From: Azospirillum formosense | GTDB taxonomy: Bacteria > Pseudomonadota > Alphaproteobacteria > Azospirillales > Azospirillaceae | Length of the DNA: 64,000 bases | NCBI RefSeq assembly: GCF_040500525.1 | Contig: NZ_CP159402.1 | Coordinates: 372,001-436,000 of the forward strand | Direction: 5' to 3' | Shown: positions 18,903 through 33,023 of the stretch, in pieces | How the letters are laid out: the number at the start of each line of letters is the position of its first letter | How positions within the stretch are numbered: position 1 is the first letter of the stretch | Notes under the pieces: generated by a model | What the model saw: only the letters and a program-made list of their open reading frames with translations | The model's database searches: none | Told to the model about the DNA's origin: nothing | Program-made: the position numbers and the translations under genes

Positions 18903-18964
18903 CGGTTCGCGGTCGGTGGCGGGGCCTTGTCCTGCGAACCGGCCCCTGAAGCTTGAACCCGCGC

Positions 18965-19438
18965 TTACTTGAACGCGACGGTGACGATCTCGTAGACCTT
19001 GGAGCCGCCGGGGGTGGACACCTCCACGCTGTCGCCGACCGACTTGTTGATCAGCGCGCGGGCCAACGGCGCCTGGATGGACAGCATGCCGTTCTTGATG
19101 TCGCTCTCGTCCTGGCCGACGATCTGGTAGGTGATCTCCTCGTCGGTGTCCTCGTCCGCGAGCGTGACGGTGGCGCCGAACTTCACCGAACTGCCGGACA
19201 GCTTCGTCGGGTCGATGACCTCGGCGCGGCTGATCTTGTCCTCCAGCTCGGCGACGCGGCCCTCGATGAAGCTCTGGCGTTCACGCGCGGCGGTGTATTC
19301 GGCGTTTTCCGACAGGTCCCCGTGCTCACGCGCCTCGGCGATCGCCTTGATGACGTTGGGCCGTTCGACAGTCTTGAGGTGCTTCAACTCCTCTTGCAGG
19401 CGGTTGTATCCCGCCGCAGTCATTGGAACTTTTTCCAT
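18965..19438 (-). CDS. greA: Transcription elongation factor GreA
   Basis: A 157-residue protein of standard GreA length. The N-terminal coiled coil begins [19 protein letters not shown] and holds the tip motif [14 protein letters not shown] with the acidic residues that promote RNA cleavage. The C-terminal FKBP-like domain ends with [10 protein letters not shown]. GreA rescues backtracked RNA polymerase. It lies downstream of carB on the same strand with an 82-base gap containing a hairpin. Confidence 0.96.
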   Translation of the reverse strand: MEKVPMTAAGYNRLQEELKHLKTVERPNVIKAIAEAREHGDLSENAEYTAARERQSFIEGRVAELEDKISRAEVIDPTKLSGSSVKFGATVTLADEDTDEEITYQIVGQDESDIKNGMLSIQAPLARALINKSVGDSVEVSTPGGSKVYEIVTVAFK

Positions 19439-19480
19439 CGTTCAATCCATCACCATGCCGACGCAGCGCCCTGGGAAAGC

Positions 19481-19513
19481 TACGGCGCGGCGGAGGAGGT
19501 CCGCCGCGCCGTA
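19481..19513 (-). terminator. Hairpin between carB and greA
   Basis: A 14-bp perfect stem (TACGGCGCGGCGGA with its complement) and five-base loop. On the minus strand it lies just after the carB stop and before greA. The T-run is weak, so it may only partly separate the two genes. Confidence 0.55.
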
Positions 19514-19520
19514 AACCGTC

Positions 19521-22772
<3,252 letters not shown>

Positions 22773-23092
22773 GGGTCCGCTTCTCGACGTTCGTGCAGCA
22801 AAAGCCCCCTCGCGCCATTGGCCCCTTTCGGGGCGCGGGTGTGAGGGGGCACGGATCAATATGTCGTTGCGAGGCCCCTTTATAGGGAACAAGGCGGCGC
22901 GGGGGAAGGGGTGGGATGATGCGCGGGCCACATGTCTGAAACATCGCCAGCGGGCGGCGAGGCAAGGCTTGAACCTGCGCCGAAAGGGCGTCATCAATCG
23001 GGGTGCGCCGGAAACCCGGCGCTTTCCGACATCGACCAGCGGGAGAAGCCCGCACACCTTGACCTGATTGCCGCCGGAGTTCGCGCCCCACG
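22773..23092. other. 320-bp divergent region, carB leader and PAS-protein promoter region
   Basis: This gap holds the carB leader hairpin at 22800-22850. It also holds a possible minus-strand -10 (TATAAA) near 22870 without a clear -35. No further gene is supported. Confidence 0.5.
22800..22850 (-). promoter_or_regulatory. Attenuator-like hairpin in the carB leader
   Basis: On the minus strand GCCCCCTC pairs with GAGGGGGC around nested CGCGCC/GGCGCG and CCCC-GAAA-GGGG helices, followed directly by TTTTGC. The T-run ends about 28 bases before the carB ATG. A terminator in a leader with no gene between it and the start codon suggests transcription attenuation. Confidence 0.55.
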
Positions 23093-23914
23093 ATGACCCA
23101 CGCTTTCGCCAAGGACAGCCGCGCCTGCGCCGCCTGCGTTTCGTGGGGGGGCGACCGCGCCCTGTCGGACGACAACACGCTCGTCCACGTCGACCGCTAC
23201 AGCGCGGAGGGGGAGTGCCGGACGGCGACCAGCCAGGATTACCGGAAGGTCACGCGCTCCTACCACACCTGCGCGACCTGGGCGCCGCTGCCGATGCTGA
23301 AGAAGCATGGCGGGCGGCCGGAGCGCCAGCCGGTCTTCGCCAGCCGCCCCACCCCCGCTCCCGCGCCGAAGCCGGTCCCGGAGGCCGTGGCCGCGGCGCC
23401 GGTGCGCGTGGTCACGGCCGCCGCCCCCGCCGTTCCGCCGCCGCCGCCCGCGCCGCCGGTCTGCCGGTCGGAGCCGCTCGACCTCGAGCAGATTCCGCAG
23501 ATCGCCAGCCTGCTCTACGTCCATTGGCGCCGCGTCCGCCGCGGGCGCGCGATGCCGGAGGCGCGCGACATCGACACCGCGCAGATCCGCGAATGCGTGC
23601 CGCGCCTGTGCCTGATGGAGCCGTTGCGCGGCGGCGAGGATTTCCTCTACCGCGCCTGCGGGCGGGCGGTGCAGCGCCGGATCGGCCAGCGCGCGGTGCC
23701 GCGCCCGGTCAGCGACTGCCACCCCGCCGAGGCGGCGGCGCGCTTCAACGCCGACCTGCGCGCCTGCCTGGAGTCAGGGGAACCGCGCGGCCTTCTGGTG
23801 CGCGACGACCCGATGCTGCCGGGGGCGCGCTTCGTCGAACTGCTGCTGCCGCTGTCCGACGAGGACGGCCGCCCGGCCCGCGTGCTGGCTTTCCGGCACG
23901 TGCCGGGGGGCTGA
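23093..23914 (+). CDS. PAS-like domain protein with N-terminal cysteine module
   Basis: A 273-residue protein in three parts. Residues 1-65 contain four cysteines (12, 15, 42, 60) in a CxxC-plus-two arrangement that could bind metal. Residues 75-125 are a proline/alanine-rich linker. Residues 130-273 match the alphaproteobacterial PAS_5-type domain ([23 protein letters not shown], residues about 139-161, then [16 protein letters not shown]). It has no output domain. Another protein with this PAS type is encoded at 27707-28477. Function unknown. The gene is probably followed in the same transcript by the small membrane protein. Confidence 0.65.
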   Translation: MTHAFAKDSRACAACVSWGGDRALSDDNTLVHVDRYSAEGECRTATSQDYRKVTRSYHTCATWAPLPMLKKHGGRPERQPVFASRPTPAPAPKPVPEAVAAAPVRVVTAAAPAVPPPPPAPPVCRSEPLDLEQIPQIASLLYVHWRRVRRGRAMPEARDIDTAQIRECVPRLCLMEPLRGGEDFLYRACGRAVQRRIGQRAVPRPVSDCHPAEAAARFNADLRACLESGEPRGLLVRDDPMLPGARFVELLLPLSDEDGRPARVLAFRHVPGG

Positions 23915-23973
23915 CGGAGGCGGCGGTGCCCTGGAGCGCGCAACCCCCGCCGGAATCCCCGCCGGAGTCTCCG

Positions 23974-24324
23974 ATGCCGGCGCCCGGCGGTTCCAAGCCG
24001 GGCGCCGGCGCCGACATGGTGGGGGTCTGGCCGTCCGCGGTGTGGATCGTCGTCGGCACGCTCTTCTATATGGAGAACCCGCAGAGTTTCGCCGGCTGGA
24101 AGGGCGCGCTCTATTATGTGGTCGGCACCGCCGCCGTGGCTCTGGTGATCGGGCTGGTCAGCCTGAACCTGCGCCGCGCCGTTGCCGGCATGCTGGCCGA
24201 GGTGTTTCCCCATCGCGACCGCTTCACCGACCTCGTCAGCCTGATGCTGCGGCTGATGCTGGCCACCGCGGAGGGCATGCTGGTGGCCCTGTTCGCACGC
24301 TGGACGCTGGGCGCGCTTGGGTAG
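23974..24324 (+). CDS. Small membrane protein, hypothetical
   Basis: A 116-residue protein with a Pro/Gly-rich N-terminus and two or three hydrophobic helices: VGVWPSAVWIVVGTLFYM, a second beginning ALYYVVGTAAVALVIGLV, and a C-terminal MLRLMLATAEGMLVALFARW. The helical pattern VFPHRDRFTDLVSLMLRL separates the second and third. The ATG follows GGAG by 7 bases. No family recognised. It sits 59 bases after the Cys/PAS protein on the same strand. Confidence 0.6.
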   Translation: MPAPGGSKPGAGADMVGVWPSAVWIVVGTLFYMENPQSFAGWKGALYYVVGTAAVALVIGLVSLNLRRAVAGMLAEVFPHRDRFTDLVSLMLRLMLATAEGMLVALFARWTLGALG

Positions 24325-24413
24325 GGATTTGTGGGGGGTAGGGTGATCCTTCGCCAACCAATCGGCGCTACACTGGGCGTCCCGGGACCGGTCGTCCTGG
24401 GGGGAGGGTCTTC

Positions 24414-25142
24414 ATGCAGAACCTGTCCGCCTACTGGTCGCCGGCCGAGCTGGCCGTCAACGGTGTCATCCTGCTGCATCTGGTCGGGGCTCTGGGGCTC
24501 GGCATCCTGATGGGGTACGAGCGCTCCTTCCACGGGCGGGCGGCGGGGATGCGGACCTACGCGCTGGTCTGCCTCGCCGCGACGGCGCTGACCGTCGTCA
24601 ACGCCTATCCCGGCCTGTGGTACGGCGGCATCGGGAGCGGAGCCGGCGGGGGCGGCGACCCGACGCGGGTCGTCCAGGGCATCGTGACCGGCATCGGCTT
24701 CCTCGGCGCCGGGGTCATCATGCGGGAGGGCTTCTCCATCCGCGGCCTGTCCACCGCGGCGTCGATCTGGACGGCGGCGGCGATCGGGGTGACCATCGGG
24801 CTGGGCTTTTACGCCGCGGCCATCGGCGCGGCCTTTCTGGTCATCCTGGTGATGAGCGCCTTCCGCCGGCTGGAAGCGGTGCTGCCCCACCACACGGTGG
24901 TCCAGGTAATGCTGGTCTTCGAGCGCGACCAGGCGCCCCCGGCGGAGATGCTCCGCGTCAAGGCGCTGGAGCACGGCTACGAGATCGTGTCCTGGGCCTT
25001 CCACCTGCGCAACGGCAGCGGCCATCTGGAGTACCAGCTCACGCTCCAGGCCAACGGCACGCCGGACCCGATGGAGCTGATCGACAAGCTCGCCCGCACC
25101 AGCCGGGTGGTCGAATTCCGCCTGTCGCCGTCGCGGATGTGA
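24414..25142 (+). CDS. MgtC/SapB family membrane protein
   Basis: A 242-residue protein. The N-terminal half has the MgtC hydrophobic core: LGLGILMGYERSFHGRAAGMRTYALV, VVQGIVTGIGFLGAGVIM and GLSTAASIWTAAAIG, which hold the conserved Arg and Gly motifs of the family. The C-terminal 75 residues form a small soluble domain with ACT-like character. MgtC relatives are tied to magnesium limitation and, in pathogens, to inhibition of the F-type ATP synthase; the role in a free-living bacterium is unclear. GGGGGAGGG lies upstream of the ATG. Confidence 0.9.
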   Translation: MQNLSAYWSPAELAVNGVILLHLVGALGLGILMGYERSFHGRAAGMRTYALVCLAATALTVVNAYPGLWYGGIGSGAGGGGDPTRVVQGIVTGIGFLGAGVIMREGFSIRGLSTAASIWTAAAIGVTIGLGFYAAAIGAAFLVILVMSAFRRLEAVLPHHTVVQVMLVFERDQAPPAEMLRVKALEHGYEIVSWAFHLRNGSGHLEYQLTLQANGTPDPMELIDKLARTSRVVEFRLSPSRM

Positions 25143-25156
25143 CGCTGCGAGGCTTC

Positions 25157-25648
25157 TTACTTGTCCAAGAGGAAATAGGCGAAGTCGATGCTGGGCGCGG
25201 CCAGCCCGAACTGCGTCAGCAGGGTGTGCGCCTGCCCGCGGTGATGGGTCTGGTGGTTGAAGACATGGGCCAGCACCGCGGAGAAAGGCATGGTGAAGGC
25301 CTGCCCGGCCAGCGAGTGGTAGTGGAGGTCCGTGGCGAAGCGCGCCTCCTCCTGTTCGGCCACGACGCGGACGATGCGCTCGTCCTCCGCCTCGCGGGCG
25401 GCGCGAAGCTCGTCGAAGCCGTCATACAGGATCTCGTCCAGGGCGACGGGCGTCGGGCCAGCCCCCTCGATGCGGCGCAGCCACACCCGGTCGGCCACCA
25501 GGATGTGGTTCAGCGTGCCCCGCACCGAGCGGAAGAAGGCGCTGCGGTCCTCGCGGTACTGGGCGTCCGACAGCTCGGCCGCCACCGTGTAGAGGCGGCG
25601 GTTGGCCCAGCGGTTGTAGCGCGCGAACCGTTCGAAATGCGCCTTCAT
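25157..25648 (-). CDS. DinB family protein
   Basis: A 163-residue four-helix-bundle protein. The three metal-ligand histidines of DinB proteins are visible: one in LNHILVADRVW and two in HVFNHQTHHRGQ. The start MKAHFERFARYNRWANRRLY is typical. Family members are thought to be metal-dependent, thiol-linked transferases or hydrolases; the specific reaction is unknown. It lies 16 bases downstream of ftsK on the same strand and may be cotranscribed. Confidence 0.85.
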   Translation of the reverse strand: MKAHFERFARYNRWANRRLYTVAAELSDAQYREDRSAFFRSVRGTLNHILVADRVWLRRIEGAGPTPVALDEILYDGFDELRAAREAEDERIVRVVAEQEEARFATDLHYHSLAGQAFTMPFSAVLAHVFNHQTHHRGQAHTLLTQFGLAAPSIDFAYFLLDK

Positions 25649-25664
25649 CGCCTTTCTCCCTTCC

Positions 25665-27706
<2,042 letters not shown>

Positions 27707-27710
<4 letters not shown>

Positions 27711-28477
27711 GCCGGGGCTCCCGGTTTCTGTGCGGTGGAAAAGGACTCGCCGTCTTCGGCGTCGTCGTCGGGGGTATCGTCGGCTTCGGTTCCGGTCTCG
27801 ATCCCGGTGTCCGCGGTTCCGTCCGTATCGTCGTCGATGCCGACGCCCTCGTCGGCAAGGGACTCGGATTCGCTGTCCACCATGTCGCCTGCGGTGTCGT
27901 CCGCCGCCGGCCCGTCATCATCCGGCCCGTCATCATCCGGACCGTCGATCACCGCCTCCGGCTCATCCTCCGCCGCTCCGGGGGTGGGCACGGCACGGGG
28001 CGGTTCATCGGGCGGCGGTTCGTTGGGCGACTGCTCGGCGGGCGGCTGCTCGTAGGCGGCGACCAGGATCTTGTCGATGGTCTCGCCGTCGCTGGACATC
28101 GGCAGCGCCAGCCGCTCCCAGGTCCGCATGACGCCGCTGAAGTCGGCGGTGTAGACACGGGCGACCGGCAGCCGTTCACGCAGGAGCGCGGCGTATTCGG
28201 GGCGCAGGATGGCCCGCTGCTCCTCCGGCAGATCGTCCAGCGTGGCGCCCAGGCGCGAGTGCCCGAAGGCCGCCGCGAGCGACTGGCCGTAATAGGAATA
28301 GACGAAGTCGTCGTCGCCGATGACCTCGAAAATCACAATATTATCCTTCCACGGGCGCAGGTCGGCCGGGGCGATGGTGCTGGACACCGGCGGTTTCCCG
28401 CCGATGCATTTGGTGAGCCAGAAGTCAAGCAGGCCGCTCAGGTGCGGCGTCGCCAGCTCGGTTCTTTCCTTGATCAT
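27707..28477 (-). CDS. PAS_5-type domain protein with acidic low-complexity tail
   Basis: A 256-residue protein. Residues 10-145 match the PAS_5-type domain (LLDFWLTKCIGGKPPVSS, DDDFVYSYYGQSLAAAFG, ALPMSSDGETIDKILVAAYE). Residues 150-256 are a proline then aspartate-rich tail with internal direct repeats such as DGPDDDGPDDDGP. No output domain is present. The last codon overlaps the ftsK start by four bases, so the two proteins are probably made together and may interact. What the PAS domain senses is unknown. Confidence 0.75.
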
Positions 28478-28741
28478 GGATTGGGCGCGGAATGTCTCGG
28501 GCGGCGCCCCGCGGGGCTACCCCCTGGAGCTTTCATGGACCGCCGGAACCATACCCGGAAGGGACGGGCAGGCGCAACCGCAAGGGACCGCCCCGTTCAA
28601 GCCGGCTTAACCCTGTCGCCCGGATGCCGCAGTGGCGGCGCGGGACGGTGTGTTTTATCACAGGAGGCACGGAGACGGGCGCAACCGGACCCGCGCCCGG
28701 AACTCCGTGTCTCCGTGCTTCACTCCGGAACGGTCATCCCG

Positions 28742-29383
28742 TCACGCCGCGCAGGTCACCCCGGTGCCGCCCAGCCCGCAATAGCCCGCGGGATTCTTGG
28801 ACAGATACTGCTGGTGATAGTCCTCGGCGTAGTAGAAGGGCGGGGCCTCGCGCAGCTCCGTCGTCACCGGGCCGAAGCCGGCCTGTTCCAGGCGGGCCTG
28901 GTAGGACTCGCGGCTGGCCTCGGCGGCGGCGCGCTGGGCGTCCGTGTGGGTGTAGATGGCCGAGCGGTACTGGGTGCCGACGTCGTTGCCCTGGCGCATG
29001 CCCTGGGTCGGGTCGTGCGCCTCCCAGAAGACGCGCAGCAGCTCCTCGAACCCGACCTTGGACGGGTCGTAGACGACGCGCACCACCTCGGTGTGGCCGG
29101 TGCGGCCGGAGCAGACCTCCTCGTAGGTCGGGTTGGGCGTGTGGCCGCCCTGGTAGCCGACCATGGTCGTCCAGACGCCCGGCACCTTCCAGAACTTGCG
29201 CTCCGCCCCCCAGAAGCAGCCGAGCCCGAAATCGGCGACCTCCAGCCCCTCCGGATAGGGTGGGGTCAGCGGGTTGCCGTTGACATGGTGGCGCGGCGGC
29301 ACGGGAACCGGCGTGTCGCGTCCGGGCAGGGCCTCCTCCGCGCTGGGCAGCGCCAGGGGCTTGCGCATGAACATTCCGAGCAT
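28742..29383 (-). CDS. msrA: Peptide methionine sulfoxide reductase A
   Basis: A 213-residue protein with the catalytic motif [13 protein letters not shown] (Cys56), substrate-binding [17 protein letters not shown], and two C-terminal recycling cysteines (Cys202 and Cys211, [11 protein letters not shown]), as in the long E. coli-type MsrA. It reduces methionine-S-sulfoxide in proteins and free methionine using thioredoxin. The N-terminal extension of about 45 residues is also found in that subgroup. No signal peptide is visible, so it is cytoplasmic. Confidence 0.95.
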   Translation of the reverse strand: MLGMFMRKPLALPSAEEALPGRDTPVPVPPRHHVNGNPLTPPYPEGLEVADFGLGCFWGAERKFWKVPGVWTTMVGYQGGHTPNPTYEEVCSGRTGHTEVVRVVYDPSKVGFEELLRVFWEAHDPTQGMRQGNDVGTQYRSAIYTHTDAQRAAAEASRESYQARLEQAGFGPVTTELREAPPFYYAEDYHQQYLSKNPAGYCGLGGTGVTCAA

Positions 29384-29548
29384 CTCGGCCTCTCCGATGG
29401 CGTAGGAGTTGGGGATGGGGATTTGGGGATTATGTCGGGTCGCCCCGCCCCGGAGGCAAGTCGCCGCCTTTGCGCGGGAGCCTTCCGCGGCCCCGCCTGT
29501 TTACCCTTCGGAATGTTCAGTCCAAGGTGGAACCGCGGGGAGAGAACG

Positions 29549-29992
29549 ATGACGATCGACGACGCCACCCTCCAGCGCCTGATCGAGAAGGGGCGCAAGC
29601 ATGGCAACCGGCTCAGCGTCGAGCAGCTCGGCCAGGACGTGCCGGTGGAGACGATGACCCCGGAGGAGGTCGCCGTGGTGGTGGAGCGGCTGGAGGCCGC
29701 GGGAATCGACGTGGAGTTGACCGACGCACGGCTGAAGCGTCCACGCGGCGGCGGCGACTACGAGCGCGGGGCCGGGGTGGTCACCATCGCCAGCCCGGCG
29801 GCCCCCGCCGTCTCCGCCCCCGGCGCCCGCCCGTCCGAACATGGCTGGGCCGACGAGGGGCTCGGCCACGCCCACGGCGGGCATCACGGCTCCCGCCGGG
29901 CGCCGACCTGGGACCGCGACGGCGTGGACATGCTGCCCATCGTCTCGGTCCTGGTCGTGGCGCTGGTGCTGATCATCGCCCTGGGCGGCTGA
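29549..29992 (+). CDS. Membrane-anchored sigma-70 region 1.1-like protein
   Basis: A 147-residue protein. Residues 5-58 align by eye with region 1.1 of sigma-70: TLQRLIEKGRKHGNRLSVEQ corresponds to the first two helices, and TPEEVAVVVERLEAAGIDVE to the helix ending in MGI in RpoD. Next comes a glycine/alanine linker, a histidine-rich stretch (GHAHGGHHGSRR), and one C-terminal membrane helix (MLPIVSVLVVALVLIIALGG). In RpoD, region 1.1 occupies the DNA channel of RNA polymerase. A free, membrane-tethered copy has no known role. GGGGAG precedes the ATG. Confidence 0.7.
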   Translation: MTIDDATLQRLIEKGRKHGNRLSVEQLGQDVPVETMTPEEVAVVVERLEAAGIDVELTDARLKRPRGGGDYERGAGVVTIASPAAPAVSAPGARPSEHGWADEGLGHAHGGHHGSRRAPTWDRDGVDMLPIVSVLVVALVLIIALGG

Positions 29993-30004
29993 TCGGCCCA
30001 ACCG

Positions 30005-30868
30005 TCAGCCCGGCTTGGCCAGCGCGTGGATGAGGATGGCCGCGGTCGCCGCGACGTTCAGCGACTGGACGCGGCCGGTGCCGGGCAGGGTCAGGATGTC
30101 CTCGCAGGCGGCGAGGGTGGCGGGGGGAAGCCCGTCCTCCTCGTTGCCCAGCACGACGGCGGCGGGCCGCCCGCCCGCGGCGAGGACCGCCGGGTCGGTG
30201 ACCACCGCCCGGCCGCGCCCCAGCGCCGTCCCGGCCACCCGGTGGGACTCGCGCAGCCGCTTCAGAACCGTCGGCAGGTTGGTTGCCCGGTACAGCTCCA
30301 CCCACTCGAAGCCGCCCTCGGCCACCCGGTAGGCGGATTCCGACGGCAGGGCCTGTCCGGGATGGTCCGACACCACGACGCGCCGCAGGCCGAAGAAGGC
30401 GGCGGTGCGCAGGATGGCGCCCAGATTGTGCGGGTTGCCGACCCCGTCCAGGATCAGCAGCGGCTGCCCGTCCGCCGCCCAGCGCTTCGCCGCCTCGACG
30501 TCGAAGGCGGGCACCGGGCGCGGCGCGATCAGCGCGACCACCCCGCCGTGCAGCACCGTCCCGGCGACCTTCGCCAGCTCGTCGGCCTCCACCATGCGGT
30601 AGGGCCTGCGCGCCGCCGCCATCGCCTTGCAGAAATCACCGGTCTTCGCCTTCAGCCGCTCCTCGAAGAACAGCCGCTCCACCCGCGCCGCGTCGTGGGC
30701 GAACAGGGCGGAGACGGCGGACAGGCCGGCGACGCGGAACAGCTTTCCCGGTTCCTCCCGCACCTCCTCCCGGCGAACGTCGTTGCCGGCGCGGGCCGGA
30801 CCCGGACGGGAGCGGCGGGCAGGGGACGGGACGGGCGGACGGCCGCGCGGGGTCGTCGGCTTCGGCAT
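30005..30868 (-). CDS. TrmH-family (SpoU) RNA 2'-O-methyltransferase
   Basis: A 287-residue SPOUT methyltransferase. An N-terminal basic, disordered stretch is followed by an RNA-binding substrate domain (LFRVAGLSAVSALF, then VERLFFEERLKAK). The catalytic knot has LDGVGNPHNLGAILRTAAFFG, VVLGNEEDGL and SLNVAATAAILIHAL (motifs 1-3). It methylates ribose 2'-OH in rRNA or tRNA using S-adenosylmethionine; the precise target cannot be read from sequence. A second possible start lies 12 codons upstream. It is separated by 68 bases from the upstream SDR gene. Confidence 0.88.
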   Translation of the reverse strand: MPKPTTPRGRPPVPSPARRSRPGPARAGNDVRREEVREEPGKLFRVAGLSAVSALFAHDAARVERLFFEERLKAKTGDFCKAMAAARRPYRMVEADELAKVAGTVLHGGVVALIAPRPVPAFDVEAAKRWAADGQPLLILDGVGNPHNLGAILRTAAFFGLRRVVVSDHPGQALPSESAYRVAEGGFEWVELYRATNLPTVLKRLRESHRVAGTALGRGRAVVTDPAVLAAGGRPAAVVLGNEEDGLPPATLAACEDILTLPGTGRVQSLNVAATAAILIHALAKPG

Positions 30869-30936
30869 GATGGACTCGGGGGCTTTGGGGGAACGGGCCG
30901 GCATTCTGGACCAACCCGCTCCCGGACGCAAAGCCC

Positions 30937-31920
30937 TCAGTGGTTTCCGTTCTTGCTCCGCGCGTAGCCGGCGTAAGCCGCCGCCGCAGCGGCCGCGACC
31001 CCGGCGACGAGCAGCGGCGACACCCAGCCGGGCGGCGGGGTGCGGAAGCCGCCGGTGACGCCGCGGCCGCGCTCGACCGGGCTGAACAGGTTGCCGTCGC
31101 TCGGCGCGGCGGGCGGGGTCCGGCTGAAATGGCGGTGGGCGCCGTGGCCGGCGATCTTCTCCATCAAGCGCGGCGCCACCGCGTGCCCCAGCCGGGTCAG
31201 CGGCGTCATCGCCCCGACCATCGCCTGGGCGCGCGGGCGCAGGGCGAGGGACAGCACGGTGTCCGCCACGTCCTGCGGGTCGCCGTAGAAGGGGCTCTCC
31301 GCGTCCAGCTGGTGCCCGGTGTAGTTGGCGCCGTGCGACATGCCCGGCGTGTCGGTGAAGAAGGGATAGACGCCGCAGACATGGACTCCCGGCGCGTCGA
31401 CCAGCTCCGCCCGCAGGCTTTCCAGAAGCCCTTCCAGCCCGAACTTGCTGGCGGCGTAGGCGGCGGCGTAGGGGGCGGGCGCCCAGGCCCCGACCGACAC
31501 CGTGTTGATGAGCACCCCGTGGCCCTGCCGGCGGAACAGCGGCAGCACGGCGTGGGCGGCGTACAAGGGACCGAACAGGTTGGTCTCGACGACGCGGCGG
31601 TGCGCCTCCAGCGGGGTGTCCTCGAACCGCCCGACGGCGCCGACCCCGGCGTTGCTCACCCAGACGTCGATGCGCCCGTGCAACTGCATCGCCCGGTTGG
31701 CCAGCCGAAGGACCGCCTGGGCGTCGGTGACGTCGGTGGGCACCACCTCGGCCTCGCCGCCCAGTTCCCGGCATTCCTCGGCGACCTCGCCGAGCAGGGC
31801 CTCCCGCCGGGCGGCCAGCACCAGCCGGGCGCCCTCCCGCGCGAAGGTCAGGGCGGTGGCCCGCCCGATCCCGCTCGACGCTCCGGTCACGACCACCACG
31901 GCCCCGCGCACGCTGTCCAT
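30937..31920 (-). CDS. Short-chain dehydrogenase/reductase with C-terminal membrane anchor
   Basis: A 327-residue SDR. TGASSGIGRATALTFAREGA is the nucleotide-binding motif, VSNAGVG the NAG motif, and YAASK with the upstream Ser in NTVSVGAW the catalytic set. After the usual 260-residue fold there is a linker and a C-terminal hydrophobic segment (VSPLLVAGVAAAAAAAYAGY), suggesting attachment to the membrane. The substrate is unknown. AGAGGATGG precedes the ATG. Confidence 0.88.
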   Translation of the reverse strand: MDSVRGAVVVVTGASSGIGRATALTFAREGARLVLAARREALLGEVAEECRELGGEAEVVPTDVTDAQAVLRLANRAMQLHGRIDVWVSNAGVGAVGRFEDTPLEAHRRVVETNLFGPLYAAHAVLPLFRRQGHGVLINTVSVGAWAPAPYAAAYAASKFGLEGLLESLRAELVDAPGVHVCGVYPFFTDTPGMSHGANYTGHQLDAESPFYGDPQDVADTVLSLALRPRAQAMVGAMTPLTRLGHAVAPRLMEKIAGHGAHRHFSRTPPAAPSDGNLFSPVERGRGVTGGFRTPPPGWVSPLLVAGVAAAAAAAYAGYARSKNGNH

Positions 31921-32005
31921 CCATCCTCTCCCGTCAATGCCTCGATGCGGCATCAACAGGACAGGGCGGCCCGGCGTCGCGGTGCTGTGGTCGGGTTGCC
32001 GTGGA

Positions 32006-32584
32006 TCAGATCAGCTTGATCGCCAGGAAGCCGCCGATCAGGGCGACGGCGAAGGCGGTGGTGACCAGCGTCAGGCGCTTCTCGATGAAGGCGCGCACCG
32101 GCTCGCCGAACCAGTAGAGCAGGGCGGCGACCAGATAGAAGCGGATGGCCCGCGACAGGATCGAGGCGCCGATGAACACCCAGATGTTCAGCTTCGCCAC
32201 ACCTGCGGTGATGGTCAGCAGCTTGTAGGGGATGGGCGTCATGCCCTTGATGATGAGGATCTCCGCCCCGTATTCGACAAAGGTATGGCGCAGCGTCTCG
32301 AACTGGGCTTCCAGATGGTAGAAGTCGATGACCGCCTTGCCGATGGCCTCGTACAGGAAATAGCCGATCATGTAGCCGGCGACGCCCCCAACCACCGAGG
32401 CCAGCGTGCAGATCGTCGCGATCCGCCACGCGGCCTGCCGGTTGGCGAGCACCATCGGCACCATCAGGATGTCCGGCGGGATCGGAAAGAAGGAGCTTTC
32501 CGCGAAGGAAACCCCCGCCAGCCAGGTGGTGGCGTTCTTCGAGGCCGCCTTGGCCATCGTCCAGTCGTAGAGGCGCTTCAGCAT
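32006..32584 (-). CDS. DedA/YqaA family membrane protein
   Basis: A 192-residue membrane protein. The motif FAESSFFPIPPDILMVPMVLAN, an amphipathic re-entrant stretch, and the later GMTPIPYKLLTITAG match the YqaA branch of the DedA (VTT-domain) superfamily. Superfamily members include lipid flippases for undecaprenyl phosphate and phosphatidylethanolamine; substrate and direction here are not established. It is monocistronic on the minus strand. Confidence 0.85.
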   Translation of the reverse strand: MLKRLYDWTMAKAASKNATTWLAGVSFAESSFFPIPPDILMVPMVLANRQAAWRIATICTLASVVGGVAGYMIGYFLYEAIGKAVIDFYHLEAQFETLRHTFVEYGAEILIIKGMTPIPYKLLTITAGVAKLNIWVFIGASILSRAIRFYLVAALLYWFGEPVRAFIEKRLTLVTTAFAVALIGGFLAIKLI

Positions 32585-32693
32585 GCCGGTCGCAGCCCGT
32601 GTTGTGCCGGTGAGGGAGCCCCTGTTTTAGCGGGGGACCGGGCCAGCGGCTACGACCAATTCGGGGCGGCCCCGGAAAGGCTACGCCATCGGC

Positions 32694-32939
32694 CTAGCGG
32701 GGGGCGGGCTTGCTCCCGGACCCGGCGGTGTCCGGCTCCGCCTTCTCGGGATCGGCGTGCGACACCGGATCGCAGTCGCCGTCGCGGGAACCGCCGGGAT
32801 GGCCGCCCGGCATGCCGCGATAGCGGGTGTCCGGGTTGGACCCGCCGCCACCGCTCTGCTCGTCGCACAGCCGCCCGATGTCGGTCTTGTGAATGTCCTT
32901 GGGCTCGGCGCCTTTTTGTCCTGCGGTGTCGTCGACCAT
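32694..32939 (-). CDS. Small disordered protein, hypothetical
   Basis: An 81-residue hydrophilic protein starting MVDDTAGQKGAEPKDIHKT, rich in Gly, Asp and Pro with a single Cys. GGAGAACGG lies just before the ATG, and coding bias is normal for this genome. No recognised domain and no membrane segment. It is followed on the same strand by a 109-base gap before the DedA-like gene. Confidence 0.5.
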   Translation of the reverse strand: MVDDTAGQKGAEPKDIHKTDIGRLCDEQSGGGGSNPDTRYRGMPGGHPGGSRDGDCDPVSHADPEKAEPDTAGSGSKPAPR

Positions 32940-33023
32940 GGCCGTTCTCCGGCTGCGGGAATGGAAACCGGGCAACAGGCGAGCGCCGCCGCGGTTCCCG
33001 CCCCGCTTCCGTTCCGCCGGCGC

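Noticed and set aside
30005..31924. A single 639-codon minus-strand frame joining an SDR shadow to the TrmH methyltransferase
   Set aside because: The upstream half is out of frame with the real SDR gene; the methyltransferase begins near 30868.
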